DNA from: Ischnura elegans
Taxonomy: Eukaryota; Arthropoda; Insecta; Odonata; Coenagrionidae
DNA: 64,000 bases
Direction: 5' to 3'
Assembly: GCF_921293095.1 (NCBI RefSeq)
Contig: NC_060251.1
Coordinates: 63,133,585 to 63,197,584, forward strand
Both the position numbers and the translations under genes were made by a program. This document shows, piece after piece, positions 28,901-39,453 of the stretch; position 1 is the stretch's first letter, and each line of letters starts with the position of its first letter. The notes under the pieces are model-generated. The model was not told where the DNA came from. It worked only from the letters and a program-made list of their open reading frames with translations, and did no database searches.

Positions 28901-31900
28901 CGGGGGCAGACACCGCCTGCGGAGGCTGCACTGGAGGAGCCACCGGCTTGGGTCCCGCGCCGTTCTTGCTCTCCCACGTCCCAATGTCCATGCCATGCTT
29001 GCCGGGGAGCATCGGGGGCGGCGGCATACCCGCTTTCTTCTTCACCACCGTCGTCGGCTGCTGCGGCTTGGCGGGCTGGCTCGCGATGCTCGCCCACGTC
29101 ATCTTCTTTTGGGTGGGCTGCTGTCCACCAGCGCCTTGCTGACCGCCCTGTCCGGGCATGCCCTGGGCCACCATGCCCCCCTGACCCATCCCCACAACGT
29201 CCCCCACCTTGGAACCGTCCTTGCCATCGTTCACCTTGCCCAAGTCTGCCTTGCCGGCGTCACCCCCGAGCCCCAGGGCCTGCATGCCGTGCTCCATCGC
29301 CTTGACACCAGCGGCCACCGCGGCCCGCTCGTCTGGGACCGCGGCCGAGCCGTAGACGCCTGCAGCCGCCACTGCCGCGGCGCCGTCCCGGTAGTAGTCC
29401 TCATAATGTGGTTTGCGTGACATTGAGCTCCCCGCCGCGCCCCATGTGGAGTAGTCGCCCCCGTTGCCTCCAGCTCCGCCACCCCCGCCCCCACCGCCCC
29501 CGTGGAAGTAGTTGTATGCCGGCTGCGCCCCGAATGTGCCGAAAGCCCCGCCCCCTCCCCCGAACATGCCGTCCATTCCGTAAGAATCATGGCTGATCTG
29601 CCCTCCGTAGCCGCCAAGAAATGTCATGGGGTCACCACCATTGGACCAAGTGCCATCACCCACCCCGAATGCTTGATAGGGAAACGAAGTGCCGTAGTAG
29701 TTTGAAATGTATGGGTCCGAGGCCATGGAAGTTGATATGGGCGTGCTGTAGCCCTGAAGACAAAAGAGAAGACGACGGACAGGGAGGTTACAATGGTTGC
29801 GTTGCACTTATCAAACAGGAGTACTTTCAGTTTCAACTGCACAGCATGCCTTAGCTCTAAATATAAATAAGAATGTTGGCCGTAAATATCTCCAACGAAT
29901 TCAATACTTGGCACCTACCTTTCGTTCGATTGGATGAAGGCTCAAAATCGGGAATGAAAATAGTGAAAAATTATACTTAATTGTTGGAAAGTTTTTAGAT
30001 TTGTAGAACTATTACTAATAACATAGAATAACTTCTTCCTAAATATCATGGAATCAAAACAGGAGTTTAACAATAAAGGTAATGAACAACCTTACGATTA
30101 ATAGTTCACGGAGATCCAAAACAGCCAATGACTGACGAAAATAAGTGCAACGCGACATACGGCGGCTATTAAACATGAAAATAATAAATGCGTGATAAAA
30201 CTAACGATAAATATTTTACAAATGTGGCCCTAAATGTACCATAAGGTAAAAAGTGAACACTTTACGTGGCGATTTATTAACATAAAAAAGTGTTTGGGTT
30301 TTGTGGACAAATTATTTACACTGAACAGTTACGAGAATTAATGATGAAAATGACTGCGAGGAATTTAAGACTCCCAATCGATAGAGGCATTCTCTCACCA
30401 ATTCTTAAGAATAGTTTAATGAACGAAAGAGTTCTGACTTAATTCGAATTTCTTTTGGCTGATACGACAAGTCGCATACTTTTTCAAACTCAACACAGAT
30501 TAGAGGTTTCGAAAATTGAGGTTACCTATTATCGTCCGGAGCCCTATGACAGGCATTAGGAAATATCCCTAAGTTTTTGGCTTAAGCAACGATTTTTACA
30601 CCCATTAGTCATACTAATGGTTAAAATGGGAAGGAAAAATTCCAGCTTCCATTGAATTAAGTGAAAGAAAATTCGTAGTGGCAGTGCTATCCATACTATC
30701 CTTCTGAAATACACGAACCAGCCTAATTCACTTCACAGGCTTAAGGTGACCTAACGCGAAAGGTTTACATCTGAGATATAAAGTACAAAGATTTACTGCA
30801 GTCGAGAATAGGTCTCACAATATGGTTTATAAGGACTGATTCAACGGCACATATTGGAGATAAACAAATCAAAACAAGACACAAGAGAGCTAAACTTGGG
30901 CGAAAAATGAGATTCCACAGTTATGTCACGTGATTTAAATATTACTCAGCACCAAAATGAAATTTCATCGAAAATGGGTGGCTCCTAAAATCATTCTAAC
31001 TTTATCGAGATGGCAATAGAAAGGGATTAGTTAACTCTGACCAAGGCCAAATTGTTATCTAGAACGATTCAGTCACGAAAGACAGGAAACCAAAGACAGT
31101 AAACAAAACTATTAACTAATAAATACACTGTAAACGTTCATTAAATTTTCTGGCCAGAAAGGTTATGAGCACTTTCGCTGCATAAATCAGGCCGGAAATC
31201 GAGCACAAATGAGGCAAAAGATGAATCAGACACATCAAAGATCTTAATCAGATTTAAACATTACCTGGTGATGTTGCGTTCTCCATGAATCAAAGTCTTC
31301 ATGTTCATTCACGTGGTCCTTAGGGCCATTTGAAACTGAAATACGTAAATGCCACAGGTAAGATTCAGATGTGAGAAACAGAACCGGTTGCCTAACACAG
31401 CCACTTATAAAGATTTTGCTAATTACAACGACAACACACTCAAGCGTTGCGAGCAGCTCATTAATATCAGAGTTCAAGAATAAGATCTAGATATATTATT
31501 GATAACAGTACATTCAAAACTTACGCCATGCTTTATTAATTGCACTAAGGCCTTTACGCACGACTTTCTAATGATAATCTTACCAAATAAACAAAAGTAA
31601 ACAATACCGACGGTGAAACAATTTCAATCGATTAATCACAATATCAATGCAATGAGAGGCTACGACAACTTTAAAACTCATTAAAAGATATATAAAAACA
31701 CATTTTCGATAACTTTCTCCATCAGCCATTTAACTTAAACACAACGCGAACTTTCTGGAGGAAAAATTATGTTATCGCAATAACTTTTCGATGACTAATA
31801 ATACATATGACAGCGTGGACAAAGAATAACAACGCCATACCTTGATTCCCTTGTCCTTTCATCCGCTAAATTGATTGAAGAACAATCACATGAAAAGGAT

Positions 31901-32022
31901 TAAATGAAGTTAGTACACTCCAGACGATAATCTCACTGTTTAAAAAACTCCAAAATACACTTCTGCTACTACGCCCCAGATATAAATTCCTGTTTTACCT
32001 GGTCTGACACGCCTGCTGACAT
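4924..32022 (-). CDS. Ythdf: YTHDF-family m6A mRNA reader, five coding exons
   Basis: Cytoplasmic reader that binds N6-methyladenosine in mRNA and affects its translation and decay. Coding exons, in transcript order: 31999-32022 (MSAGVSDQ), 31841-31865 (25-nt microexon), 31265-31335, 27843-29753 (637 codons) and 4924-4998 (DREAGGGG to a Gly/Arg tail ending GRGSRN and TAA). All junctions are GT-AG and phases agree, giving about 701 residues. The N-terminal MKGQGNQVSNG matches the vertebrate YTHDF start (KGQGNKVQNG). The middle is low-complexity, rich in Gly, Pro, Gln and His, as expected of the disordered half. The YTH domain spans roughly residues 504-650. Its m6A cage tryptophans are W524 ([13 protein letters not shown]), W578 and W583 (VWSQDKWKG). 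The donor after MPK (GTAGGA) is preferred; another in-frame donor lies 9 nt downstream. The last intron is 22.8 kb. The large exon is strongly GC-rich against an AT-rich background. Confidence 0.95.
7196..7520 (+). mobile_element. RTE-like LINE reverse transcriptase C-terminal fragment
   Basis: The plus-strand frames read, with interruptions, [29 protein letters not shown] and [17 protein letters not shown]. This pattern ([22 protein letters not shown]) is typical of the C-terminal region after the RT domain in many arthropod endonuclease/reverse transcriptase LINEs. The fragment is 5' truncated and has lost a continuous frame. No TSD or tail was identified. Confidence 0.65.
8546..9179 (+). 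mobile_element. TIR element family A, copy 1
   Basis: About 634 bp, bounded by GGGTAGTTTTC on the left and GAAACCAACC on the right, which are degenerate inverted repeats, with TA on both outer sides (8544-8545 and 9180-9181). It is near-colinear with three other copies in this window at 25434, 38830 and 55530. It has no coding capacity, so it is a non-autonomous DNA transposon of unknown superfamily. The TA target suggests Tc1/mariner-like or a related group. The ends are more diverged than in copy 4, so this copy is probably older. Confidence 0.75.
9229..9406 (-). mobile_element. tRNA-derived SINE (family S1), minus copy with body
   Basis: The minus-strand head at 9406-9340 has a tRNA-like layout (GCATTGGTAGCTTTGCTGGCTAAAGC, shown in part) related to the intact head at 49656. 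It is followed by GAATGATTTTTT-CTCTG and a body containing GCATTGCGGGTGACA and GGTATACTT. The same body sequence occurs at 49441-49520, which marks a family. The copy is diverged, with a broken B box. Confidence 0.7.
9461..9533 (+). mobile_element. tRNA-like head of SINE S1, plus copy
   Basis: A 73-nt head starts GTCTTGGTAGCTTAACTGG and ends TTCGAGGCA. It resembles the heads at 9340-9406 and 49656-49728, but its B box is decayed (GGTACAAATCC). It lies back-to-back with the minus copy, 54 bp away. The downstream body is short or unrecognisable. Confidence 0.65.
11790..11985. mobile_element. TTAA-flanked MITE, piggyBac-like
   Basis: This 196-bp insert (including one TTAA copy) sits inside the pogo-like element, between its HTH and CENP-B-type parts. 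TTAA flanks it at 11786-11789 and 11982-11985. The inner ends read TTAACC on the left and, from the right, TTAACCCTTTGAC. TTAA targets and a CCCTTT-type terminus are typical of piggyBac-related MITEs. It has no coding capacity. Confidence 0.6.
12242..12468. repeat. 107-bp inverted repeat (long hairpin)
   Basis: The left arm at 12242-12348 and the right arm at 12362-12468 are almost perfectly complementary, with a 13-nt spacer. The arms are GC-richer than the neighbourhood. The hairpin interrupts the pogo transposase and is followed by a pyrimidine-rich stretch and a hammerhead-like motif at 12613-12651. The whole block (about 12242-12700) is probably one insertion, possibly the end of a Penelope-like retroelement. 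That identity is inference. Confidence 0.8.
12613..12651 (+). ncRNA. Hammerhead-ribozyme-like motif 1
   Basis: The order is CAC (stem I), CTGACGA, a 5-bp stem II (GTAAC/GTTAC with TAA loop), GAAAC, a self-complementary CCCGGG region as a very short stem III, GTC (cleavage triplet) and GTG (stem I partner). All conserved hammerhead core blocks appear in order. One extra U after CTGACGA departs from the canonical core. Minimal hammerheads with tiny stem III are known from Penelope-like elements. Activity is not shown by sequence. Confidence 0.5.
15000..15345 (+). pseudogene. Mariner-like transposase remnant
   Basis: Plus-strand frames give [17 protein letters not shown], close to the mariner segment before the second HTH (EDDERSGRPSTSKTEENI-type). 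About 150 bp later comes [18 protein letters not shown], which resembles the second catalytic Asp block (HDNAPAHTAFSVQEFL-type). The region between is shorter than in an intact element, so it is internally deleted. The frame is interrupted and the catalytic Asp block is altered. No terminal repeats were found. Confidence 0.5.
19033..19502. mobile_element. Palindromic MITE with GATCACT-rich ends
   Basis: This 470-bp element starts TGAAGCCTGAATCAC and ends GTGATTCAGGCTTCA. The inverted ends extend about 29 bp imperfectly (to ATTTTAT). Its interior repeats GATCACTAGTGATCG-type palindromes near both ends. No convincing target duplication was found and it has no coding capacity. Superfamily not assigned. 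Confidence 0.75.
22040..23000 (+). mobile_element. Fossil of a Ty3-like LTR retroelement (gag to protease region)
   Basis: Traces of a gag region ending in a CCHC-type zinc knuckle (CFNYGQVGH-like) are followed by a protease-region segment like [15 protein letters not shown], which is typical of Ty3/mdg4-kin elements. The element is clearly broken, with multiple breaks, and looks old. No flanking LTRs were recognised, and the 3' limit may reach about 23.3 kb. Family assignment is by motif resemblance only. Confidence 0.5.
25434..26536 (+). mobile_element. TIR element family A, copy 2, interrupted
   Basis: Ends GGGTAGTTTCC and GGAACCACCC, with TA outside at 25432-25433 and 26537-26538. It has the same orientation as copy 1. 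It contains a second element at 25723-26174; without that insert it is about 650 bp, the same size as the other copies. No coding capacity. Confidence 0.8.
25723..26174. mobile_element. TA-inserted MITE (family B) nested in family A
   Basis: 452 bp with near-perfect inverted ends CAGGCATCCCCCGAGTTACG and, from the right, the same sequence, extending to about 23 bp. TA is duplicated at 25721-25722 and 26175-26176. Comparison with copies 1, 3 and 4 of family A shows the uninterrupted target (CTTAATAATCAC), which confirms insertion at TA. The interior carries repeated CTTACGTAA-like motifs. TA target and CAGG ends suggest a pogo/Tc1-type non-autonomous element. Confidence 0.85.
29754..31264 (-). 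other. YTHDF intron 3, no other feature seen
   Basis: A 1.5-kb intron between the 71-nt exon (donor CAG|GTAATG) and the main exon (acceptor TTCAG|GGC). AT-rich. No repeat family, RNA gene or coding exon was recognised. The 505-bp intron 2 (31336-31840) and 133-bp intron 1 (31866-31998) are likewise plain. Confidence 0.6.
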
Positions 32023-32440
32023 CACCTAATTTCTGCACTTTTATTCCGTCTTTGGCACAAAGTTCAACAACTAAAACTTCAACTATTTTCTCAGCTATAG
32101 TCTGTAGGTCTTTTACAAAGTATAAACACAAAAAACAACCTAAAATTAAACCACACAGTCCAAGCACAAATCACTTCACGAAAGGAGCAATGGCGGCTAC
32201 TTCAGGACCCATACTCAAGAAGGCATTCAAGAGCGCATGCGCAGAACGAAACTTGTTGAGAGAGTTTCCTTCGGTTCCGCTACGTCGATGAGTTCTTTAG
32301 CTTCCGGTACACTCGGAAAGTGGTAGCGGTTGTTGGTGCCTGTGGGATTTTACCGTGAGGAATAATCCACCTCTTCAAAGTTTGTTTAGTACAAACTATA
32401 TCATCGAATTCGTGTTCAAAGTAATCTCAGCGGAATCACA
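32023..32440. promoter_or_regulatory. Shared head-to-head promoter region YTHDF/RpL30
   Basis: Only 418 bp separate the YTHDF start codon (minus) from the RpL30 start codon (plus), so both 5' UTRs and core promoters must lie here unless a 5' non-coding exon extends elsewhere. The interval around 32190-32340 is locally GC-richer. No TATA box was seen. Transcription start sites cannot be placed from the sequence. Confidence 0.6.
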
Positions 32441-33262
<822 letters not shown>

Positions 33263-33279
33263 CTGTATCTTTATAGATG

Positions 33280-33285
33280 AATAAA
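33280..33285 (+). promoter_or_regulatory. Poly(A) signal of RpL30
   Basis: AATAAA 17 nt after the RpL30 stop codon, giving a very short 3' UTR as is usual for ribosomal protein genes. Confidence 0.75.
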
Positions 33286-33901
33286 TTTTAAATTGTAATT
33301 TATAGACTGCCTTATTTAATTGCTGACCTGGAGGTGGTTCAAGTTCTCACTTAAAGTAAATTCATGCTCTGTTCTTCGGACCTGGCCTGGTTAACATGTT
33401 ATTAACGCGTGCGAGTTGGTCATTACCCATGAATATGGAATAAACCTGTTAAGTATTGTTGACCTCATTTAAGGAAATTATCTTGTAGCCAGGTAACTAT
33501 ACAGTCGTCGGATCTTTTGGTTGTACTGCATGTGGTCCTCTGTTTCTCTATTCCGCTAGTAATGTTCATGATATTTCTGTTGGCCAGATAAGTCGAGAGT
33601 TAATCAACGACGCCCATGTAAGATGATGGGGTTGTTTTTTTCTCGTCAGTCAGAATGTCATTTCAGTTCTTCGTTAATAGTTTTTTTTGTTGAAGTGATG
33701 GGTGTTGACGGTCGTGGAACCAAATTGTAGAATTAGGCATTTGTAAGAAATGAATCATTGCACTTATATGGCGGGGGAACTATCTTTGATCGGTTGATGT
33801 TACGCGCTTCCTGATGCCAAGGGTTTTATGAGTTGTGATGCGTACTTGTGGTAAGTGATTTTTAGCTACAGATGTACAACCATGACATTGGGCCAAATTG
33901 T

Positions 33902-34181
33902 GATACGCAAACTGCATGATGAAGAGTAATTGCTTAGTCTCAATGGAGAGATGTCTCTTCACTCTCAAGTATTCTTACCATATTGTTCTAATAATGATCA
34001 TTTTGATGGTGTTTTAACTATACTGATGCGACTCCTTGGAAGTGATACATGATTATGCCACTTAATGTAATCCGGCTGCGTCTATTCAGTGGTCATTCAA
34101 TATGGTAAGAATACTTGAGAGTGAAGATACATCTCTCCATTGAGACTAAGCAATTACTCTTCATCATGCAGTTTGCGTATC
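33902..34181. repeat. 84-bp near-perfect inverted repeat
   Basis: The arms at 33902-33985 and 34098-34181 are complementary with one visible mismatch, separated by 112 bp. It lies about 0.6 kb downstream of RpL30. No TIR-type ends or target duplication were recognised. The near identity means a recent origin or maintenance by conversion. Confidence 0.85.
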
Positions 34182-35631
34182 ATTCACTATTTTTGTCTAC
34201 CACGTATTCATCCATCACAGAATGTACAAGAAAATTCTGTAGTGCTGCGATCAATTCCCATTTGCTGATGTAACAATGCATTCCATTCAATCGACGTTGG
34301 TTGGTGGCAATGGAGTCTTTGGAGACAAACTTTTTGTCTAAATCATATCTTGAGAAAATGGTAGTTTGCTGATTAAATGTGGTGACTGATAATACTAACT
34401 TTACTTGCTGATGGCTGTATATTTTGAAAGAATGATTTAAAAATTGTGGATATTAGGTATCGGGAGCCAATTTTATATGGTACAAGTAATTCTAATAATG
34501 TGAACATGGTATGTTGATTTTAATTGATATACCCACTGATTTCTCTTCATTCTTTAATTCTCTTTTTTTAATTCCAGCCATCCTCCTTAACTAGTTCTTT
34601 ATACCTATTTTCCTTTCTCAGCATCTCCTCTATTTCACTGCATCATATAATTGACATCACATTACAGAGAGCTTAACTGTGGTACACCATTCACTCTCAA
34701 TATAAGTTCCTTTTCTAAGTGTCACCCTGCATTTCTTCATTATTCCTACTTTGTTGAGTGCTTCATAATTTCTCTCTTTGCCTCCGTCTCATTCTTCATG
34801 TGGTGAGCATGGGTCCTTTTCCCCTTTCCTGCCTTGAGATTCACGTTTCTGTGCCAGACAATGTTTTCAGTCCCTTACCCTTTTTTTTTCATTTTAACAT
34901 GTTTTTATAATCAACTATCAGCCAAGTCTCCATCTTTATATGCATTCTATCCGTTTGTCCAGGTCCTCATTCCCGACATACTGATCATCACATTCCTCAC
35001 CAATTATGCTGAACAAATGGTTTCTTCTTATGGCATCCATCAACTTTCTGTCCTCCTTTATACTTGAATGCTCAAAACACTGCGCCATATAATAGTCTGG
35101 GGCAGGGGTGCACATAATTGAAAACTAGCCGGATACATGTTTTGGTTGAGAGAGAAAACTTCGGATTGACAAGTTGCTTCTTAAGATGAAAAAGATGTGG
35201 TGTGGTCACAATTTATAGCACATACAATAGGGGATAGTTATAACGACTCAAAGGAGGCAGCTAGGATGAGGATAATAGAAATTTGATTACCATAGTCTGA
35301 TTAAGTTTAATGAATCATGGGCAAAGCCAATCATGCGGTGTTCCGTGATATCTCGTCTTATTATTGAGATTTGTATGCATTTGAATAAAAATATCAAGGA
35401 TTAAATTACCTGATTAAAGTGAGTAAATGAGGTTTTTACAAATCTTATAAACCTGGAAATTTTTGAGGCACATGAAGTGTCAGGGAAATTCAGCATGAAA
35501 TTTGAAGAGCAAAATTTTGTACCTGTCCCTTCTTCACAAGAATTCATGCCCAAAGTGTTGTCTTAGTTTTTGGGATTGATTACTTGTGGTGCTTCCACAT
35601 CTGAGAAGTTAAGATTTTTTGTGAGCCTGGT

Positions 35632-35788
35632 CATGGGCGGATCCAGGATTTCTTTCTGGGAGGGGCACAAGGATACCTCGTTATACAAAACGAACTAAAT
35701 GAGAATGGGACCGTATTAAAAATCTTGCATATTTTCAAGGGTCTGGGGGGGGCACGTGCCCCCCCCCCCCCCCCTGGATCCGCCTATG
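35632..35788. mobile_element. hAT-type MITE with 8-bp target duplication
   Basis: 157 bp. Left end CATGGGCGGATCCAGG; right end CCTGGATCCGCCTATG, its inverted copy with one change. The flanks carry the direct repeat AGCCTGGT at 35624-35631 and 35789-35796. An 8-bp duplication and CA...TG termini fit hAT elements. The interior includes a long poly-C run beside GGGGGGG, so it is foldback-like. No coding capacity. Confidence 0.85.
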
Positions 35789-36353
35789 AGCCTGGTCACA
35801 ATGCCTTAAAAGCCCATATCATCTAAATGTAGGAGTGTTTTTGTCAAACGACTGCAGAGAAATGTGAGCCATGCAGGGTGCTTTGGCTAGTGGCTGTTCG
35901 TTTTGATTCATGTCCTGATGTCGGGTGTAAATAGTGGATGAGCATGATGGATTTTATGTCTAGCCAATAATTAGCTCTGTTCGAAATTTTTATATCTCAA
36001 AAAATTTGACTAGTAATTCAGGCTTACATCGCATGCTTATTAGACCTTAGACACAATATTGCTGAGAGGTATTTGCTTACCACCACGGACATTGATGAAT
36101 CTCCCCCCCCCCCCCCCAAAACAACCTTAACCCCTTCCACTTCAAATTATTTTCTGAATATCATGCTCCTATCCTCTCTTTATTTTTTCTGTGGTTCTTT
36201 TCAAATGGAACAGTAGGTATTGAAATGATAATTTTTAGTTTGTAAAAGACGTGGAATAGTGAAATAAAAAGTGGTTATTATTTCATATTGTTCACTTTAC
36301 CCCCTTCCCTTTAAAACATCGAGAAAATAGCTACCTCAACTCATATAAAATCA

Positions 36354-36486
36354 AATTAAATTAAAAAAGAAGAACTTTGTGCTTTCACATTAATATTTAT
36401 ACCTGATGATGACGTCTAACGTTGAAACCATGGTCGTGAATAAATATTAATGTGAAAGCACAAAGTTCTTCTTTTTTAATTTAATT
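36354..36486. repeat. 47-bp perfect inverted repeat around a ribozyme-like core
   Basis: The left arm at 36354-36400 and the right arm at 36440-36486 are perfect complements. The 39-nt loop between holds the hammerhead-like core. The arms would extend stem I of that motif. Long inverted repeats next to hammerhead motifs occur in the terminal repeats of Penelope-like retroelements. No coding part of such an element is present here. Confidence 0.85.
36401..36439 (+). ncRNA. Hammerhead-ribozyme-like motif 2
   Basis: The loop of the inverted repeat reads AC (stem I), CTGATGA, stem II (GACGT/ACGTT with CTA loop), GAAAC, a self-complementary ACCATGGT as tiny stem III, GTC and GTG. The block order matches motif 1 at 12613 although stem sequences differ, including compensatory stem II changes (GTAAC/GTTAC against GACGT/ACGTT). 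As in motif 1, an extra U follows the CTGATGA core. Activity is inferred only. Confidence 0.5.
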
Positions 36487-38829
36487 ATGAATCGCTTTCA
36501 CCAAGTTACGCCTCAAACAATCAATCATATAAAATCATTTTATTCCTTCCAATGCATCATATTTCTTGAGTTATGAGTTCTTTATGGATGTTATGAAATT
36601 CGTAAACTTTCAAAGTATTTTTATTGTTCCCCTAAATAGTACTAAAATTATGGAAATATGATTAGTAACCTCATCCAAATACCTACCTAACCTATACAGT
36701 ACTACTAGGTAAGAACTACTATCAAATAACAATTATATAGTTATTACGAGGGTAACCAATAGATACTTAGAGATTGAGCTATGGACTTTAATACTTAGGA
36801 TGATGATGAGCTAGGAATTTCTTATTTCTCAGACAAGTTTATTCATCGTTAGTCAACAATCCTAAGATTGGTTTGACGCACAAGTTTTTTTCCAGCCAAA
36901 TTAAATTACTGCTATTTCAAATGCAATAATTCACTTTTCAAGGTCAATGGCTGGCATTCCAAAACCCCCAACTAATTCTATCGAGGTGACTCGTTTGTTA
37001 TATTCTATTTACTTTGTATACATATTATGTTTGCAGGTGAGCTTTCGTGAGAGCCTAGAGTAATCAGCGGAACTGATAGGAATTTGTTTTATCCCCGAAC
37101 AATTAACAGCATTAATAAAAGCTAATTTGAACAAGATTGAATAAATACTCGTTCAAACCAAATTCAAGCAGCCAATTCACTCACAACTAGCAGCTAAATA
37201 TTTTTCCTTTTTTTTATTCCCATGCAGGTAATCAGCAAGAATCGCTAGATCTAAACATGTAGAATGCACTCGTAATCCTCACTCAGCAAAATAACGAAAA
37301 CTTATTGTTTTTTCTATTTAACTGTATCGACCAGAAACCAACTGTGGGCATATGTCAGTGGGGCTCTTGGAGTAATGAATGGGCAAGATTACTTTTTCTC
37401 TAAGATGAAGGAAGGGATCCTGTCTCTAAAAATGAGCCTTTATAATATACGGAACAATTAGAAGTCTGCTTCAAGAAAGCTTTGAAGCAGAGACATGAGT
37501 ACAAAAAAACATTGTTCACAGGAGAGGGAAAATTTAGTGTATTAAAAAACTGCTTGTGTAGAAAAATTATGCCATCTTTAACAATTCTATTAAAGCAAAA
37601 GTGTAATTGTCCTATTATTGGGGGCCATTGCAAGATGTGCCTTCAGGAATGGTGAAAAAATTGTCTCACTGATTTATTTCGCTGTCCTATTGAGTTGAGC
37701 TCCGTCATCACAGAACTGAAATGTTTTAAGGTCTATTCCCTCACGGACAAGTTATTTAGGATAAAATCTCTCTTGCGCAAAAACTTACATATTTTCAATC
37801 AATTTTGTGCTCTGCCTCAGAGAGAGCATGGTTAGCAGTGGTCTACATATCTCTCTGCCTTCCTAGTTAAAGAGAATATCTGTGCTCTATGAGATGGTGA
37901 ACTACTGACCGCCTGTAGTTCTAAATCTTTGAAGCAAAACAAAAACACCACTGCCATTGAAGCCAAAGAGGGAAGGAGTCCACTACCCCCTCAAAAGTAA
38001 GGCTAATAAAATGGACATTGACCTCTGCCCACCAATTTCAAAATAATGGTATGGTGTCAGGAATACAAACGTATCATTTTGACTTCCAAACTTTTTGCCA
38101 TTCCGGGAGATTCATCCTGCTATCACCACAAAAGCGCACACTACATCAGTACCCTAAAACCTCCAAAAAAAAGCCACCCTCTTCAAAAATCTGAGATCTT
38201 AAGTCAAAATATCCAATAAAATCTTAGATTAAGCATCAAGACTTTTTAATCATATTGCAATGACGTATGCAAACTCATAAGGATCTTTTCTCAATTCATT
38301 GAGCTGCACGCATAAAAAAAGCTTAATGAGTTCTACAAGGTTAATGTACGAAGGCAACAAAAACACAAAAAAGGTAACCAGAGACACAAACCTGTAGAGG
38401 GAATCACTTAATAAATAACACTGGGGAACAACCAATTAGTAGTATTACATCTGACACTTATTTTTGGCCTCTGGATATAAAAATGTCAGTTTTTATCAAC
38501 CACATCAACTTTTTAAGCTACAGGATATCCTCTTTTTGTATCATATGTCACAAAAAAAATTTGCAAATGAATGAATTTAAAGGGAAATATTACCTTATAT
38601 ACTACCTACACAGAATAACTACCAATGGTTAAAAGATGCGTGTGAATTGAATATCAGCATGCAACCCGCTCCACACTGAAGCTTCCCACAAAGTAAATTT
38701 TGGATTACAAGCCTACGTCTAACTCTAGTATCTCCATAACATCAGTATCTGCATCTACAACTATGCACCTGTCGCTGGCCTCTTAGGGTGTCAATTTCCT
38801 GGTAATAGTCGCATAAGGTTAATGTCAGC

Positions 38830-39453
38830 CAATTTTTCCTATTTTTTTATTGCCTAAATCGAAAGACTTACTCTTGGAGAATGTATTTCATGCTTTTAAA
38901 TTTTTACATGATGATATCTATTTTTCGCAATTAAATGAAAATCGAAAATTTTCAAGAGCACGAAAATGCGACGGCTATGTATGAATGCTGGGAAAAGTTT
39001 GTGTGACGTCATCCTGGTGCCGCCGTGTGAGGCCACCTTGGTGCGAGACTATGAGCGCTGCTACGACGCTGGCTGCTAGCAGGTAGCGTTTGGCTTAAAT
39101 AAGGATTATTAATACCCTATCGAACGAGGGAAACATTCTGACCATAGGCAATTTTAACAGGTGATTATTAAGAGACGTATCCGTGAGCTCTGTGCCTCAT
39201 GCATGCATTGGTAATCTCAGCCCATGTAAAACTCCTATCTACTTGCGCAGCATCTAAGTCCCTGTAACGTCACGTGGAGTGGCATCGCATGGGTGCTAAT
39301 CTGGTCTTTTTCAAATGAGGTTAAAATTTACCATTAACACTCGTCTAAACTGAGATTTCTAAAACCAAATAATTTGTATATTATGAATACACTAATCGTG
39401 GGTAACGAATCACAATCAATGCCTTTTGTTTTCTTTGATGAAGGAAACTACCC
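38830..39453 (-). mobile_element. TIR element family A, copy 3
   Basis: About 624 bp in the reverse orientation to copies 1 and 2. The right end GGAAACTACCC followed by TA is intact. The left end is eroded (TTTTTCCTATTTTTTTATTGCC aligns inside the expected terminus). Interior strongly similar to the other three copies. No coding capacity. Confidence 0.75.

Noticed and set aside
28316-29617. Several long open frames overlapping the YTHDF main exon on both strands (up to 291 codons)
   Set aside because: They are shadows of a GC-rich, low-complexity exon. The translations are Arg/Pro/Ala-rich with no domain, while the minus-strand YTHDF frame matches a known family.
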